Both the position numbers and the translations under genes were made by a program. From assembly GCA_035301485.1 (NCBI GenBank), contig DATGUF010000001.1, positions 99,716 to 163,715 on the forward strand: a stretch of DNA of 64,000 bases. The letters are read 5' to 3'. The notes beneath the pieces were generated by a model that was not told where the DNA came from, searched no databases, and was given only the letters and a program-made list of their open reading frames with translations. Below are positions 51,272-59,748 of the stretch, piece after piece. Numbering within the stretch: the first letter of the stretch is position 1; every line of letters begins with the position of its first letter. This stretch comes from CALEAR01 sp035301485 (lineage in GTDB: Bacteria > Pseudomonadota > Gammaproteobacteria > Pseudomonadales > Alcanivoracaceae).

Positions 51272-51305
51272 GGCCCCTAATGTCACCATAAAGGCCTCTA
51301 ATGTC
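51272..51305. promoter_or_regulatory. Candidate AraC-type operator: two 13-bp direct repeats, 21-bp period
   Basis: ggcccctaatgtc at 51272-51284 and ggcctctaatgtc at 51293-51305 differ at one base and are exactly 21 bases apart, two helical turns. This is the usual geometry for an AraC-type dimer. The first copy overlaps the weak -35 of the AraC gene (minus strand TATAAA at 51246-51251 would be its -10); the second lies next to a -35 of the desaturase gene. Confidence 0.7.
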
Positions 51306-51363
51306 CTGTGATGTTAGTGAACTCATGGATAAATTGGTAGCTATCAATTTATTGGAGGCTGTT

Positions 51364-52287
51364 ATGTCTGAAGATTTGAAAGTGTTGAACAAGCAGGCCA
51401 TTGCAGCTGCAAGAAGGCATATGGGTGAAGTGGCTTGGCTAACAGTGGCCCTTACTGCTTTTGTGGTGGTGGCTTTTATTGCCAACCTAGTACTGTATGC
51501 GCAAGGGGTGCTGCCCACTTGGCTAGCTTTCACAGCAATGGCAGTGCTGACTTACTTTTCTTACACCCCCTTGCATGAAGCGGCGCATAGAAACATTAAT
51601 GGTAATAATGAAAAGTTAGCCAAACTAAATGACCTTTGTGGTTATCTTGTGGCGCCAATGATAGCTGTGCCGTATGCTTCGCATCGCTTAGAGCACTTCA
51701 CCCATCACCGCTATACCAACCAAGAAGGTAAAGACCCAGATTTTGTGATTAGCGGATTAGGGCAGGGCTGGATAAGAGCCGTGGCCGCTGTATTTCAGTT
51801 TTTTTGGACGCAAAATACTTTCTTCGTGTTTCACCATTGGAGCAAAGCCACATTAAAAGAGCGAGTGGTGTATGGATTGGAAATTTCTTTTTCCATAGGT
51901 TGGCGCGTAGCGGTAATTAGTTGGATAGCACAGCCGTGGATAGCGTTTGTGGTGTTGGGGGGATATTTGGTAGGTGCTTTCTTCACTGCTTACTGGTTTG
52001 CTTACCGCCCGCATCTGCCATATCAAGAGCCAAGGCGTTATAAAAACACCAATAGCTTAATTATGCCCACGTGGATGAAGCCCTTTGAATGGTTTTGGTT
52101 AGGGCAAAACTTACATTCTATTCATCACTTGTTTCCCCGTGTGCCTTTCTATCGTTACCATGCGTTGCATCGTGAAATCGAACCCATATTGCGTGCTCAT
52201 GGCACCCCAATTATTGGTGTTTATAGCCGTAAGGCGGTACCGCCCCGTGAAACAACGGCGCCACAAGACTTAAACGTGCGTTGTTAG
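51364..52287 (+). CDS. Membrane fatty acid desaturase-like protein
   Basis: 307 residues from the ATG at 51364 (GGAGG six bases upstream); the in-frame ATG at 51301 has no site. Four membrane helices. Three histidine boxes: HEAAH (~74), HRLEHFTHHR (~112) and HSIHHLFPRVPFYRYH (~250), which bind the di-iron centre. It belongs to the desaturase/beta-carotene hydroxylase-like superfamily; which substrate it acts on cannot be read. Divergent from the AraC gene. Confidence 0.9.
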   Translation: MSEDLKVLNKQAIAAARRHMGEVAWLTVALTAFVVVAFIANLVLYAQGVLPTWLAFTAMAVLTYFSYTPLHEAAHRNINGNNEKLAKLNDLCGYLVAPMIAVPYASHRLEHFTHHRYTNQEGKDPDFVISGLGQGWIRAVAAVFQFFWTQNTFFVFHHWSKATLKERVVYGLEISFSIGWRVAVISWIAQPWIAFVVLGGYLVGAFFTAYWFAYRPHLPYQEPRRYKNTNSLIMPTWMKPFEWFWLGQNLHSIHHLFPRVPFYRYHALHREIEPILRAHGTPIIGVYSRKAVPPRETTAPQDLNVRC

Positions 52288-52338
52288 CCATCATTTGTTA
52301 GCGTTCAGCATAACGTGAATAAATGATGGAGGTCGTGG

Positions 52339-52725
52339 ATGTCACATCCTTTCGCCGAGCTGATTGGCTTGGAAGTAGATGTCATGGAGGCAGGACAAAG
52401 TGCTTGTTCCATTACGGTAACAGAGACGTTGTTAAACCCCCATCAGGTGGCCCATGGTGCCGTATTGTATGCATTGGCGGACACAGGTATGGGGGCAGCT
52501 CTTTACCCTATGTTGGGTAAAAACCAGCTATGCGCCACTATTGATATCAATATTAATTATTTTGCCCCAGTGTATGAAGGGCTAGTGCGTTGTGAAACAA
52601 AAATAGTGAACAAGGGTAAGCGCATTGTGAATTTGGAATCTGAGCTTTATAGCGGTGGGGAACTAGTGGCTAAGGCAAATGGCCATTTTGCTATTTTTGA
52701 ACCACAAGCACATCACAGCAATTAA
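52339..52725 (+). CDS. PaaI family hotdog thioesterase
   Basis: 128 residues with GGAGG six bases upstream. NPHQVAHGAVLYALADTGMGAALY contains the catalytic-type helix (HGxxxxxxADxxxG), CATIDININYFAPVYEGLVRCETKIVNKGKRIVNLESELY the central strands. It hydrolyses acyl-CoA thioesters. It follows the desaturase gene by 51 bases and may share its transcript. Confidence 0.92.
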   Translation: MSHPFAELIGLEVDVMEAGQSACSITVTETLLNPHQVAHGAVLYALADTGMGAALYPMLGKNQLCATIDININYFAPVYEGLVRCETKIVNKGKRIVNLESELYSGGELVAKANGHFAIFEPQAHHSN

Positions 52726-52746
52726 ACCTAGGCTTATTAAGGGAAG

Positions 52747-52771
52747 ACAGCGCACCGAGTAGGTGCGCTGT
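52747..52771. terminator. Hairpin between PaaI gene and pirin
   Basis: 10-bp perfect stem acagcgcacc / ggtgcgctgt with a 5-base loop, between convergent stops. T-rich sequence follows weakly on the plus strand (tggcctt). Confidence 0.6.
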
Positions 52772-52776
52772 TGGCC

Positions 52777-53704
52777 TTATAACTCAGGCGAGCGTAAGGG
52801 TTCGCCGTCATAACCTTCCACGTTGCCGAAGTGATCGGTTTCATGCCAAAGCTTAATGTATTCACGCACTTCCTCAGTAGTACGTGCTACAAAATTCCAA
52901 TACAACATAATTTTTTCAGCAAAAGGTTCGCCGCCAATCAAAATGATCTGGCTCGCTTCTGGAATATCGAGAGTAATCTCGGTTCTATTGGTGCCTAGGT
53001 AAAGTAAAAAACCTTGGGTTAGGTCATGCTCTGCCACGGTGGCAGCGCCCGTTAACACAGCAACGCCATATTCAAATTGAGGGTTGAGCGGCAAGGTAAC
53101 CTGCGCTTTGCCTTGCGTGGAAATATCTACGCCTAGTAAGGGGCTGTAAACCTTCACGGGTGAAGTATGGTTGAGCAGCTCGCCTACTAATAGCGTGATG
53201 TCTGCGCCTTGGCGCTCAAAGCGAGGCAGTTCTGCGTGATGTTCGAATGCAGGTTCGATGAAGCGCTTTTTCTCGGGTAAAGCGATCCAAAACTGGGCAA
53301 GCTGTACGGTGTCAGAGCGTTCTTCTGGTGATTCCTCGGAGTGAGAAATACCTTTGCCCGCAGTCATTAAATTTACTTGGCCTTTTTTTCAGCACTTGCT
53401 TATAGCCCAGGCTATCGCGATGTAAGATTTCACCATCCATCATCCAGCTGAAGGTTTGTAGGCCGGTGTGTGGGTGAGGCCCTACGCGTACCCCTTGCCC
53501 TGTGCTTACATCAGCGGGGCCAGCGTGATCAAAGAAACACTAGGCGCCAATCATACGCTATTGGCGATGGGGCAATAAACGACGGATTTTCATATCTTCG
53601 CCGAGTACAGCTTCGCGAGCCGGTAATAGAGTAGCGCAATGCTCTTCGCTTTGATGGGGGCACGCTTGGTACTCTTTGGCGGTGAGGTGGATTGAACTGC
53701 TCAT
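52777..53704 (-). pseudogene. Pirin-family protein, disrupted (two amber codons and one frameshift)
   Basis: Starting at the ATG at 53704 (AAGGAAG upstream) the reading is MSSSIHLTAKEYQACPHQ ... KIRRLLPHRQ then TAG (53558-53560), RMIGA then TAG (53540-53542), CFFDHAGP ... GLQTFSWMMDGEILHRDSLGYKQVLKK, then a seven-A run (53383-53389) one base too long, after which the correct frame continues QVNL MTAGKGISHSEES to a normal C-terminus. Pirin family cores keep R/Q-R-RM and GAW/F-CFFDH, so the ambers replace sense codons (CAG or CGG, and TGG, by single or double changes). The pirin metal-binding His residues (CFFDH, PHPHTG, HRD, H in SHSEE) are still encoded. Upstream lies an OsmC gene ten bases before. 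Confidence 0.85.
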
Positions 53705-53714
53705 AGTGGCTTCC

Positions 53715-54119
53715 TTAGCGTTGAGTGTGTTCAGTGGTAATGGTACTGCCCTGCATAAGGGTAAGTGTAACGGGGGTTTTGGCCGCAATGGCTAATAGCT
53801 TTTCCCATTGTTCATCGCTGAGAGGCTCACTGACCGTGAGTGTGCGATGAATATAAGTGTTCTTTTCTTTGTCTTTTGATAATGACAAAGTGGCGTTGAG
53901 TTCGCCCAGTTCCCAGCCTTTGTGCTCGCTGTACATGCGTAGGGTAATTAACGTGCAAGAGGCAAGCCCAGCGAGGATGTAATCGTAAGGGGTGGGGCCA
54001 GTATTCGCGCCACCTGCGCTCACCGGCTCATCGCTTTTTAGGGTAAAACCACGGGTGGCCATCACGGTGCTGTAATTGTTGCTGCCGAGTGTAGCATCGG
54101 CTGAGGCAATTTCTTTCAT
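53715..54119 (-). CDS. OsmC family protein
   Basis: 134 residues from the ATG at 54119; an earlier in-frame start adds 11 unconserved residues. TGPTPYDYILAGLASCTLITLRMYSEHKGW contains the first OsmC cysteine; the second, usual in SxxxTxC-type positions, is not evident, the end reading VTLTLMQGSTITTE. It belongs to the YhfA/redox-regulated OsmC group. Between the FMN reductase and the broken pirin gene, on the same strand. Confidence 0.85.
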   Translation of the reverse strand: MKEIASADATLGSNNYSTVMATRGFTLKSDEPVSAGGANTGPTPYDYILAGLASCTLITLRMYSEHKGWELGELNATLSLSKDKEKNTYIHRTLTVSEPLSDEQWEKLLAIAAKTPVTLTLMQGSTITTEHTQR

Positions 54120-54147
54120 TGTTTTGCTCCTCATAAAAAGCAGAAAA

Positions 54148-54177
54148 CACACTCTTTTAACTTGTGAAAAGGGTGTG
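54148..54177 (-). terminator. Terminator or attenuator after the FMN reductase gene
   Basis: On the minus strand the stem CACACCCTTTT / AAAAGAGTGTG with one wobble and an 8-base loop is followed by TTTTCTGCTTTTTATG. It lies between the FMN reductase stop and the OsmC start. Confidence 0.65.
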
Positions 54178-54187
54178 CTGGGGAAGA

Positions 54188-54751
54188 TTAGCGCATGGTA
54201 TTTAAGGCATTAGTCCAACGTAAAAGTTCATTGAGTAGTGTGTCGGCTGAGTGATCAATCAACTCGTTAGAAACAAATTGGCCATCATCGTTTAGCTGCT
54301 TAGCCACCATTGGTATAGCCACGCCTTCCATCATGGGCATCATTTTAAGCGTTGTAACATGTAGCTTAGCTGCTTGTACCGCCCGCAAACCACCAGAAAC
54401 GCCGCCATAACTCACAAAACCACAAGGTTTATAATTCCACTCTTTGTACACATAGTTCAGTGCGTTATTAAGCGCAGGAGGAGGGCAATAGTTGTATTCG
54501 GGTGTTACAAAAATATAAGCATCAGCCGCGTCAACGCTAGCCGCCCACGCTTTGGTGTGCTCATGCTCATACACGCCGCTCGCAGGGTGTTGCGGTTCGT
54601 CGTAAATGGGGAGGTCGAAATCGGCAAGATCCACGAGTTTAACGTTAAATTTTTGTTGTTGTTGTGCAAATTCGTAGAACCATTTGGCAACAGCAGGGCC
54701 CACTCGGTTTGGGCGTGTTGAGCAAATGATGATATGCAAGGTAGGTGCCAT
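54188..54751 (-). CDS. NADPH-dependent FMN reductase / flavodoxin-like quinone reductase
   Basis: 187 residues. The flavin phosphate loop IICSTRPNRVGPAVAKWF, then YIFVTPEYNYCPPPALNNALNYVYKEWNYKPCGFVSYGGVSGGLRAVQ are the ChrR/YieF-type NADPH:FMN reductase signatures. It probably reduces quinones or flavins as stress protection. Together with the OsmC and pirin genes it suggests a redox-stress cluster. Confidence 0.92.
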   Translation of the reverse strand: MAPTLHIIICSTRPNRVGPAVAKWFYEFAQQQQKFNVKLVDLADFDLPIYDEPQHPASGVYEHEHTKAWAASVDAADAYIFVTPEYNYCPPPALNNALNYVYKEWNYKPCGFVSYGGVSGGLRAVQAAKLHVTTLKMMPMMEGVAIPMVAKQLNDDGQFVSNELIDHSADTLLNELLRWTNALNTMR

Positions 54752-54918
54752 GTAACGTACTCCTTTAGTAGTTGAACCTATCTTTTATATCATGCGTGTA
54801 TTTAACCCGAAAAGAAAACATTCTTTTGCTTTACGTTAGCGCTAGTGTTTGTTGAGGCGGTGTGTACTCGAGGAGAGGGGAAAGATGAAGGCAGCACAAA
54901 CACTGCTCGTAATTAACA

Positions 54919-54954
54919 AGGTAAAAATAAAAACGGGAGCCCATGGGCTCCCGT
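54919..54954 (-). terminator. Rho-independent terminator after thrC
   Basis: 22-bp perfect palindrome centred on gggagcccatgggctccc, with a minus-strand T/A tail (TTTTTATTTTTACC). It lies 24 bases past the thrC stop. Confidence 0.85.
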
Positions 54955-54977
54955 CTTGTTCCTGAAGGCTCTATCTC

Positions 54978-56387
54978 TTAAAGAGGTTTGCCCTTGTTGC
55001 CGTGTTGGCTTACAAACTCCTGCACGGCTTTCAAATCGTTCGGTAGCACGGTCATACGTTCTTCGCGCTCGAACAAATCTGCCATGTGAGGAGGCAAGGC
55101 AGGTTCTACGTCAGCAACGGCTTTTTCCACAGCATCAGGGAATTTCACTGGGTGTGCGGTGCCGAGGGTCACCATAGGAATGGTGTTGTCGCGGCGGCAG
55201 GCACGGGCAGCGGTAACGCCAATGGCTGTGTGTGGGTCGAGTAGTTCGCCGCTAGCAGCGTATACATCAGCAATGGTGGCGCAGGTTTGTTCGTCGTCTA
55301 CACCAAGGGAATCAAATAGCTTGCGGGTTTCGGTCCAGCGGTCTTCTTCCACAGAAAGTTTGCCAGTGGCGCGGAAGTTATCCATCAGCTCTGCCACCAA
55401 GGCGCCGTTACGGCCGTGCATATCAAACAGCAGGCGCTCAAAGTTAGAGGACACCATAATATCCATCGAAGGGGATAAGGTGGGGTGTAGCTCATCTTTG
55501 TGGTAACGGTTACCGCTCATGAAGCGGTGCAGAATATCGTTGCGGTTAGTGGCCACAATTAGTTGGTTAATGGGTAAGCCCATGTTGCGTGCTAAATAGC
55601 CAGCAAAAATATCACCAAAGTTACCGGTGGGCACCGAGAATGATACGGAGCGATGCGGACCGCCTAGCTGGATGGCTGCATGGAAGTAGTACACGGTTTG
55701 CGCCATGATGCGTGCCCAGTTAATGGAGTTTACTGCCACGAGGCGAGTGCCTTTTAAGAAATCTTGGTCAGCAAAGCTCGCTTTCACCATTTCTTGGCAA
55801 TCGTCAAAGTTGCCTTCAATGGCGATATTGTGAATGTTATCGCTAATGGCGGTGGTCATTTGGCGACGTTGTACTTCAGAAACACGCTCGTGTGGGTGCA
55901 GAATGAAAATATCTACGTTTTCACTGCTACGGCAACCTTCGATGGCGGCGGAGCCTGTGTCTCCTGAGGTGGCGCCCATAATCACCACCCGTTCCCCGCG
56001 TTTTTGCAGTACGGCATCGAGTAAACGGCCAAGTAGCTGTAAGGCGAAATCTTTAAACGCCAAGGTGGGGCCATGGAATAATTCCATTACCCATTCGTTG
56101 GCATCGAGCTGGCGCAATGGCGCCACAGCTGGGTGCTCAAACACAGCGTAGGTGTCTTTTAAGATGGCCTTAAACTCATCGTCATCAATGCAGCCCGCCA
56201 CAAAAGGGCGCATTACATTGAAAGCGAGTTCGTGGTAAGGCAGGCCTGCCCACGAAGCGATTTCTTCTACCGTGAAACGTGGTAGGTTTTCAGGTACGTA
56301 GAGGCCGCCATCGCTAGCGAGGCCTGTGAGTAACACATCTTCAAAATTTAGCGCCGGTGCATTACCGCGGGTGCTGATATAACGCAT
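54978..56387 (-). CDS. thrC: Threonine synthase
   Basis: 469 residues, the long gammaproteobacterial form. MRYISTRGNAPALNFEDVLLTGLASDGGLYVPE, LFHGPTLAFKDFALQLLGR (PLP Lys in AFKDFA), IMGATSGDTGSAAIEGC and VSFSVPTGNFGDIFAGYLA. It converts O-phosphohomoserine to threonine. No thrB or hom gene is next to it; it follows valS by 90 bases on the same strand. Confidence 0.97.
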   Translation of the reverse strand: MRYISTRGNAPALNFEDVLLTGLASDGGLYVPENLPRFTVEEIASWAGLPYHELAFNVMRPFVAGCIDDDEFKAILKDTYAVFEHPAVAPLRQLDANEWVMELFHGPTLAFKDFALQLLGRLLDAVLQKRGERVVIMGATSGDTGSAAIEGCRSSENVDIFILHPHERVSEVQRRQMTTAISDNIHNIAIEGNFDDCQEMVKASFADQDFLKGTRLVAVNSINWARIMAQTVYYFHAAIQLGGPHRSVSFSVPTGNFGDIFAGYLARNMGLPINQLIVATNRNDILHRFMSGNRYHKDELHPTLSPSMDIMVSSNFERLLFDMHGRNGALVAELMDNFRATGKLSVEEDRWTETRKLFDSLGVDDEQTCATIADVYAASGELLDPHTAIGVTAARACRRDNTIPMVTLGTAHPVKFPDAVEKAVADVEPALPPHMADLFEREERMTVLPNDLKAVQEFVSQHGNKGKPL

Positions 56388-56477
56388 GGGTTTTCCCTAT
56401 CGATAAAATATAATGTCTGAGCGGTGAACGTTAGGGCTAGCCTAATTTCACCGCCGTAGTTGCGCAAGCAAATGCGC

Positions 56478-59240
56478 TTATAGCTGTGTAATTTTCTCTT
56501 GCTGTTCGCGGTAGTGAGCGAGGTCGGCTTGATAGCCTTCAAGCTTAGTGCGCTCTGCTGCGACAACTTCAGCGGGGGCGCGGTCCACAAAGTTGGCATT
56601 GCCAAGTTTGCCTTCAGCACGCGCGACTTCTTTCTCAAGCCGCTGAATTTCACGGCCTAAGCGCTCCAATTCTGCTTCTTTATCAATGAGGCCGGCCATG
56701 GGCACGAGAAGCTCCATGCGGCCTACCAATTGTACTGCTGAAGCAGGTGCTTCTTCGTTTTCTTCAAGAAGGCGTACGCTGCTAAGGCGTGCGAGGCGGC
56801 TTAATAAACCTTGTAAGCGCTCTACGTTAGCAGCATCTTTTTCGCTCGCTTGGTGTAACAACACATCTAGCTCACGGCCTGGAGCAATATTCATTTCTGC
56901 CCGAATGTTACGAATGGCGGTAATCATGGCTTGTAGCCATTCAATGTCTGCCTCGGCCTCGGCATCAATGAGGCGCTCATCTGCCACGGGGTAATCCGCG
57001 AGCATAATGGTGCCGCCTTTAACCTGTGCTAAGGGTGCTACACGCTGCCAAATTTCTTCCGTAATAAACGGCATGAAAGGGTGTGCTAAACGTAATAAAG
57101 TTTCGAGCACCGTTAGGAGCGTATAACGGGTGCCACGCTTGGCGGCTTCATCATACTGATCGCTGTACAACACGGGTTTAGAAAGCTCTAGGTACCAATC
57201 GCAGTACTGGTGCCAAATCATATTGTAAGTGGCGGCGGTAGCTTGGTCTAAGCGATAGCCATCGAGCGCTTGCGTTACTTGCTGAATGGTTTTCTGCAGC
57301 TCGGATTGAATCCACTTATCGGCCACAGAGAAAGTCATTTCGCCACCTTGGCCGTTATCTTGGCCCTCGGTGTTCTGCAGCACGTAGCGCGCAGCGTTCC
57401 AAATCTTGTTACAGAAGTTACGGTATCCCTCTATGCGGCCCATATCCCATTTAATATCGCGGCCTGTGGTAGCGAGAGACAGAAAGGTAAAGCGCAGAGC
57501 ATCGGTGCCGTAAGCATTGATGCCTTCAGGGAACTCCCTGCGCGTTTGCTGCTCAATACGCTTCGCCATCTGCGGCTGCATGAGGCCTGTGGTGCGTTTC
57601 TCCACAAGGCTTTCAAGATCAATGCCATCGATGAGGTCTAGAGGGTCAAGCACGTTACCGCGAGACTTCGACATTTTGTGGCCGTCGTTATCGCGCACGA
57701 GGCCATGCATGTACACGTGCTTAAAAGGAATTTCATCGGTGAGCTCTAGCGTCATCATAATCATTCTGGCCACCCAGAAGAAAATAATGTCAAAGCCACT
57801 CACCACAACATCAGTGGGGTGGAAAGTGTTGAGCGCCTCGGGATTATCGGGCCAACCTAAGGTGGAGAATGTCCATAGGGCGGAGCTGAACCAAGTATCG
57901 AGCACGTCTTCGTCTTGGCGTAGTGCCACCTCAGCACCAAGGTTGTTTTTCTCGCGCGCTTCTTCTTCAGTGCGGCCCACATAAATGTTGCCGTCTTCAT
58001 CATACCAAGCAGGGATGCGGTGGCCCCACCAAAGCTGGCGTGAAATACACCAGTCTTGAAGGTCGCGCATCCAAGCAAAATACATGTTTTCGTATTGCTT
58101 AGGCACAAATTGAATGCGGCCATCTTCCACGGCATCGATGGCTTTCTTGCCCATGCTCTCAACGTTCACAAACCACTGGTCGGTGAGAAGAGGCTCAATG
58201 ACTACACCAGAACGGTCGCCGCGGGGCACCATTAATTGGTGGGGTTCCACTTTTTCAAGTAAGTTTTGCGCATCTAAATCGTTAACAATTTGCTCGCGTG
58301 CTACATAGCGATCGAGGCCACGGTAGGCTTCTGGTACTTCGTCGTTGAGCGCCGCATCTTCAGTGAGAATATTGATCATGGGTAGATCGTGGCGCCTGCC
58401 GATTTCGTAGTCGTTGAAATCATGGGCGGGCGTGATCTTTACGCAACCGGAACCAAATTCAGGATCGACATATTCGTCGGCAATAATAGGAATAGTGCGG
58501 TCGGTAAGAGGCAAGGCAATTTCTTTGCCAATCATGTCGCGGTAGCGCGGGTCTTCAGGGTGTACTGCTACCGCAGTATCGCCGAGCATGGTTTCTGGGC
58601 GAGTGGTGGCTACTACTAAATGGCCAGAGCCATCCGCTAGCGGATAGCGGAAGTGCCACATATGGCCTTGTTCTTCTTCGCTCTCCACTTCTAAATCGGA
58701 AATGGCTGTGTGTAGCACTGGGTCCCAGTTTACTAGGCGTTTGCCACGGTAAATCATGCCTTTTTCGTGTAGGCGAACAAAAGCTTCGCGCACGGCTTTA
58801 GACAGCCCTTCGTCCATAGTGAAACGTTCGCGAGACCAGTCGAGGGAAGAACCTAAGCGGCGCAACTGCTCTGTAATAGTGCCACCAGATTCTTCTTTCC
58901 ATTCCCAAATTTTTTCAATAAAGGCATCGCGGCCTAAATCGTGGCGGCTTTGCCCCTGGGCAGCTAGCTGGCGCTCTACCACCATTTGCGTGGCAATACC
59001 GGCGTGGTCTGTGCCAGGTTGCCACAGTGTGTTACGGCCCTGCATCCGGCGAAAACGCACCAAAGCATCCATGAACGCGTTGTTGAAACCATGCCCCATG
59101 TGTAAGGAGCCGGTGACGTTGGGCGGCGGGATCATAATGGTGAAGGCATCGCCTTTACCGCTAGGTTTAAAGTAGCCTGAGTTTTCCCAGTGTTGATACC
59201 AGCGTTGTTCAATGGTGTCCGGACGGTAGGTTTTATCCAT
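56478..59240 (-). CDS. valS: Valyl-tRNA synthetase
   Basis: 920 residues from the ATG at 59240; a TTG three codons earlier is less likely. IPPPNVTGSLHMGHGFNNA (HIGH-like motif), the editing domain VATTRPETMLGDTAVAVHP, WFSSALWTFSTLGWP, KMSKSRGNVLDPLDL (KMSKS) and a C-terminal coiled coil (EAELERLGREIQRLEKEVARAEGKLGN) are all intact. Standard length for ValRS. Downstream of holC and pepA on the same strand. Confidence 0.98.
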   Translation of the reverse strand: MDKTYRPDTIEQRWYQHWENSGYFKPSGKGDAFTIMIPPPNVTGSLHMGHGFNNAFMDALVRFRRMQGRNTLWQPGTDHAGIATQMVVERQLAAQGQSRHDLGRDAFIEKIWEWKEESGGTITEQLRRLGSSLDWSRERFTMDEGLSKAVREAFVRLHEKGMIYRGKRLVNWDPVLHTAISDLEVESEEEQGHMWHFRYPLADGSGHLVVATTRPETMLGDTAVAVHPEDPRYRDMIGKEIALPLTDRTIPIIADEYVDPEFGSGCVKITPAHDFNDYEIGRRHDLPMINILTEDAALNDEVPEAYRGLDRYVAREQIVNDLDAQNLLEKVEPHQLMVPRGDRSGVVIEPLLTDQWFVNVESMGKKAIDAVEDGRIQFVPKQYENMYFAWMRDLQDWCISRQLWWGHRIPAWYDEDGNIYVGRTEEEAREKNNLGAEVALRQDEDVLDTWFSSALWTFSTLGWPDNPEALNTFHPTDVVVSGFDIIFFWVARMIMMTLELTDEIPFKHVYMHGLVRDNDGHKMSKSRGNVLDPLDLIDGIDLESLVEKRTTGLMQPQMAKRIEQQTRREFPEGINAYGTDALRFTFLSLATTGRDIKWDMGRIEGYRNFCNKIWNAARYVLQNTEGQDNGQGGEMTFSVADKWIQSELQKTIQQVTQALDGYRLDQATAATYNMIWHQYCDWYLELSKPVLYSDQYDEAAKRGTRYTLLTVLETLLRLAHPFMPFITEEIWQRVAPLAQVKGGTIMLADYPVADERLIDAEAEADIEWLQAMITAIRNIRAEMNIAPGRELDVLLHQASEKDAANVERLQGLLSRLARLSSVRLLEENEEAPASAVQLVGRMELLVPMAGLIDKEAELERLGREIQRLEKEVARAEGKLGNANFVDRAPAEVVAAERTKLEGYQADLAHYREQQEKITQL

Positions 59241-59328
59241 GATATGCAATAAGCCTGAATTGGGTTGGTGAACAGAAAAAAGGAATTATACCGATAATTG
59301 CGGCAGAGTTCAGAAGAACTATTAAGCG

Positions 59329-59748
59329 TTACACTTTATGGCTAGTGAGTGGGTAGCCTTGATCTTTATAAAAGCGCCAACGTTCGCGGCCGCTGATGCG
59401 TACCGCCTCATCGCCAGTGATCATTTCAGCCACGCGCAGGAAACGGCTAAAAAAATCGGGCACCTCAGGGGCTAAGTTTATGAGTACGTCGTGGCAAGGC
59501 CCTGGGCTTTGTGAATGCCCAATTACCACAGGGTGCGTGGCATTAGGATCATCTGATAATAAAGAGTGCGGCAGGAACCCCGTAAGGGGAGCCTGCCAAA
59601 ATATTTCATCTAACCGCGCCGCCTCTTCATCTGAGGCGGCGTGGATATAGATGTGGCGCTGTTGCATTAAAGCGGCACGGGCGATTCTCCACGTTAATTG
59701 GTGGCGCGCATCCGTAGCCTCCGTAATGTAAAACAGCACTTCCGTCAT
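59329..59748 (-). CDS. holC: DNA polymerase III chi subunit
   Basis: 139 residues. EVLFYITEATDARHQLTWRIARAAL, IYIHAASDEEAARLDEIFW and SFLPHSLLSD followed by LINLAPEVPDFFSRFLRVAEMI match HolC. Chi links the clamp loader to SSB. It begins directly after the pepA stop, the conserved pepA-holC-valS order. Confidence 0.96.
   Translation of the reverse strand: MTEVLFYITEATDARHQLTWRIARAALMQQRHIYIHAASDEEAARLDEIFWQAPLTGFLPHSLLSDDPNATHPVVIGHSQSPGPCHDVLINLAPEVPDFFSRFLRVAEMITGDEAVRISGRERWRFYKDQGYPLTSHKV

Noticed and set aside
53540..53560. Amber codons in pirin read as a recoded amino acid
   Set aside because: TAG serves as a normal stop for other genes in the window (for example trpC and lptG), and the same gene has an independent frameshift, so decay is simpler.
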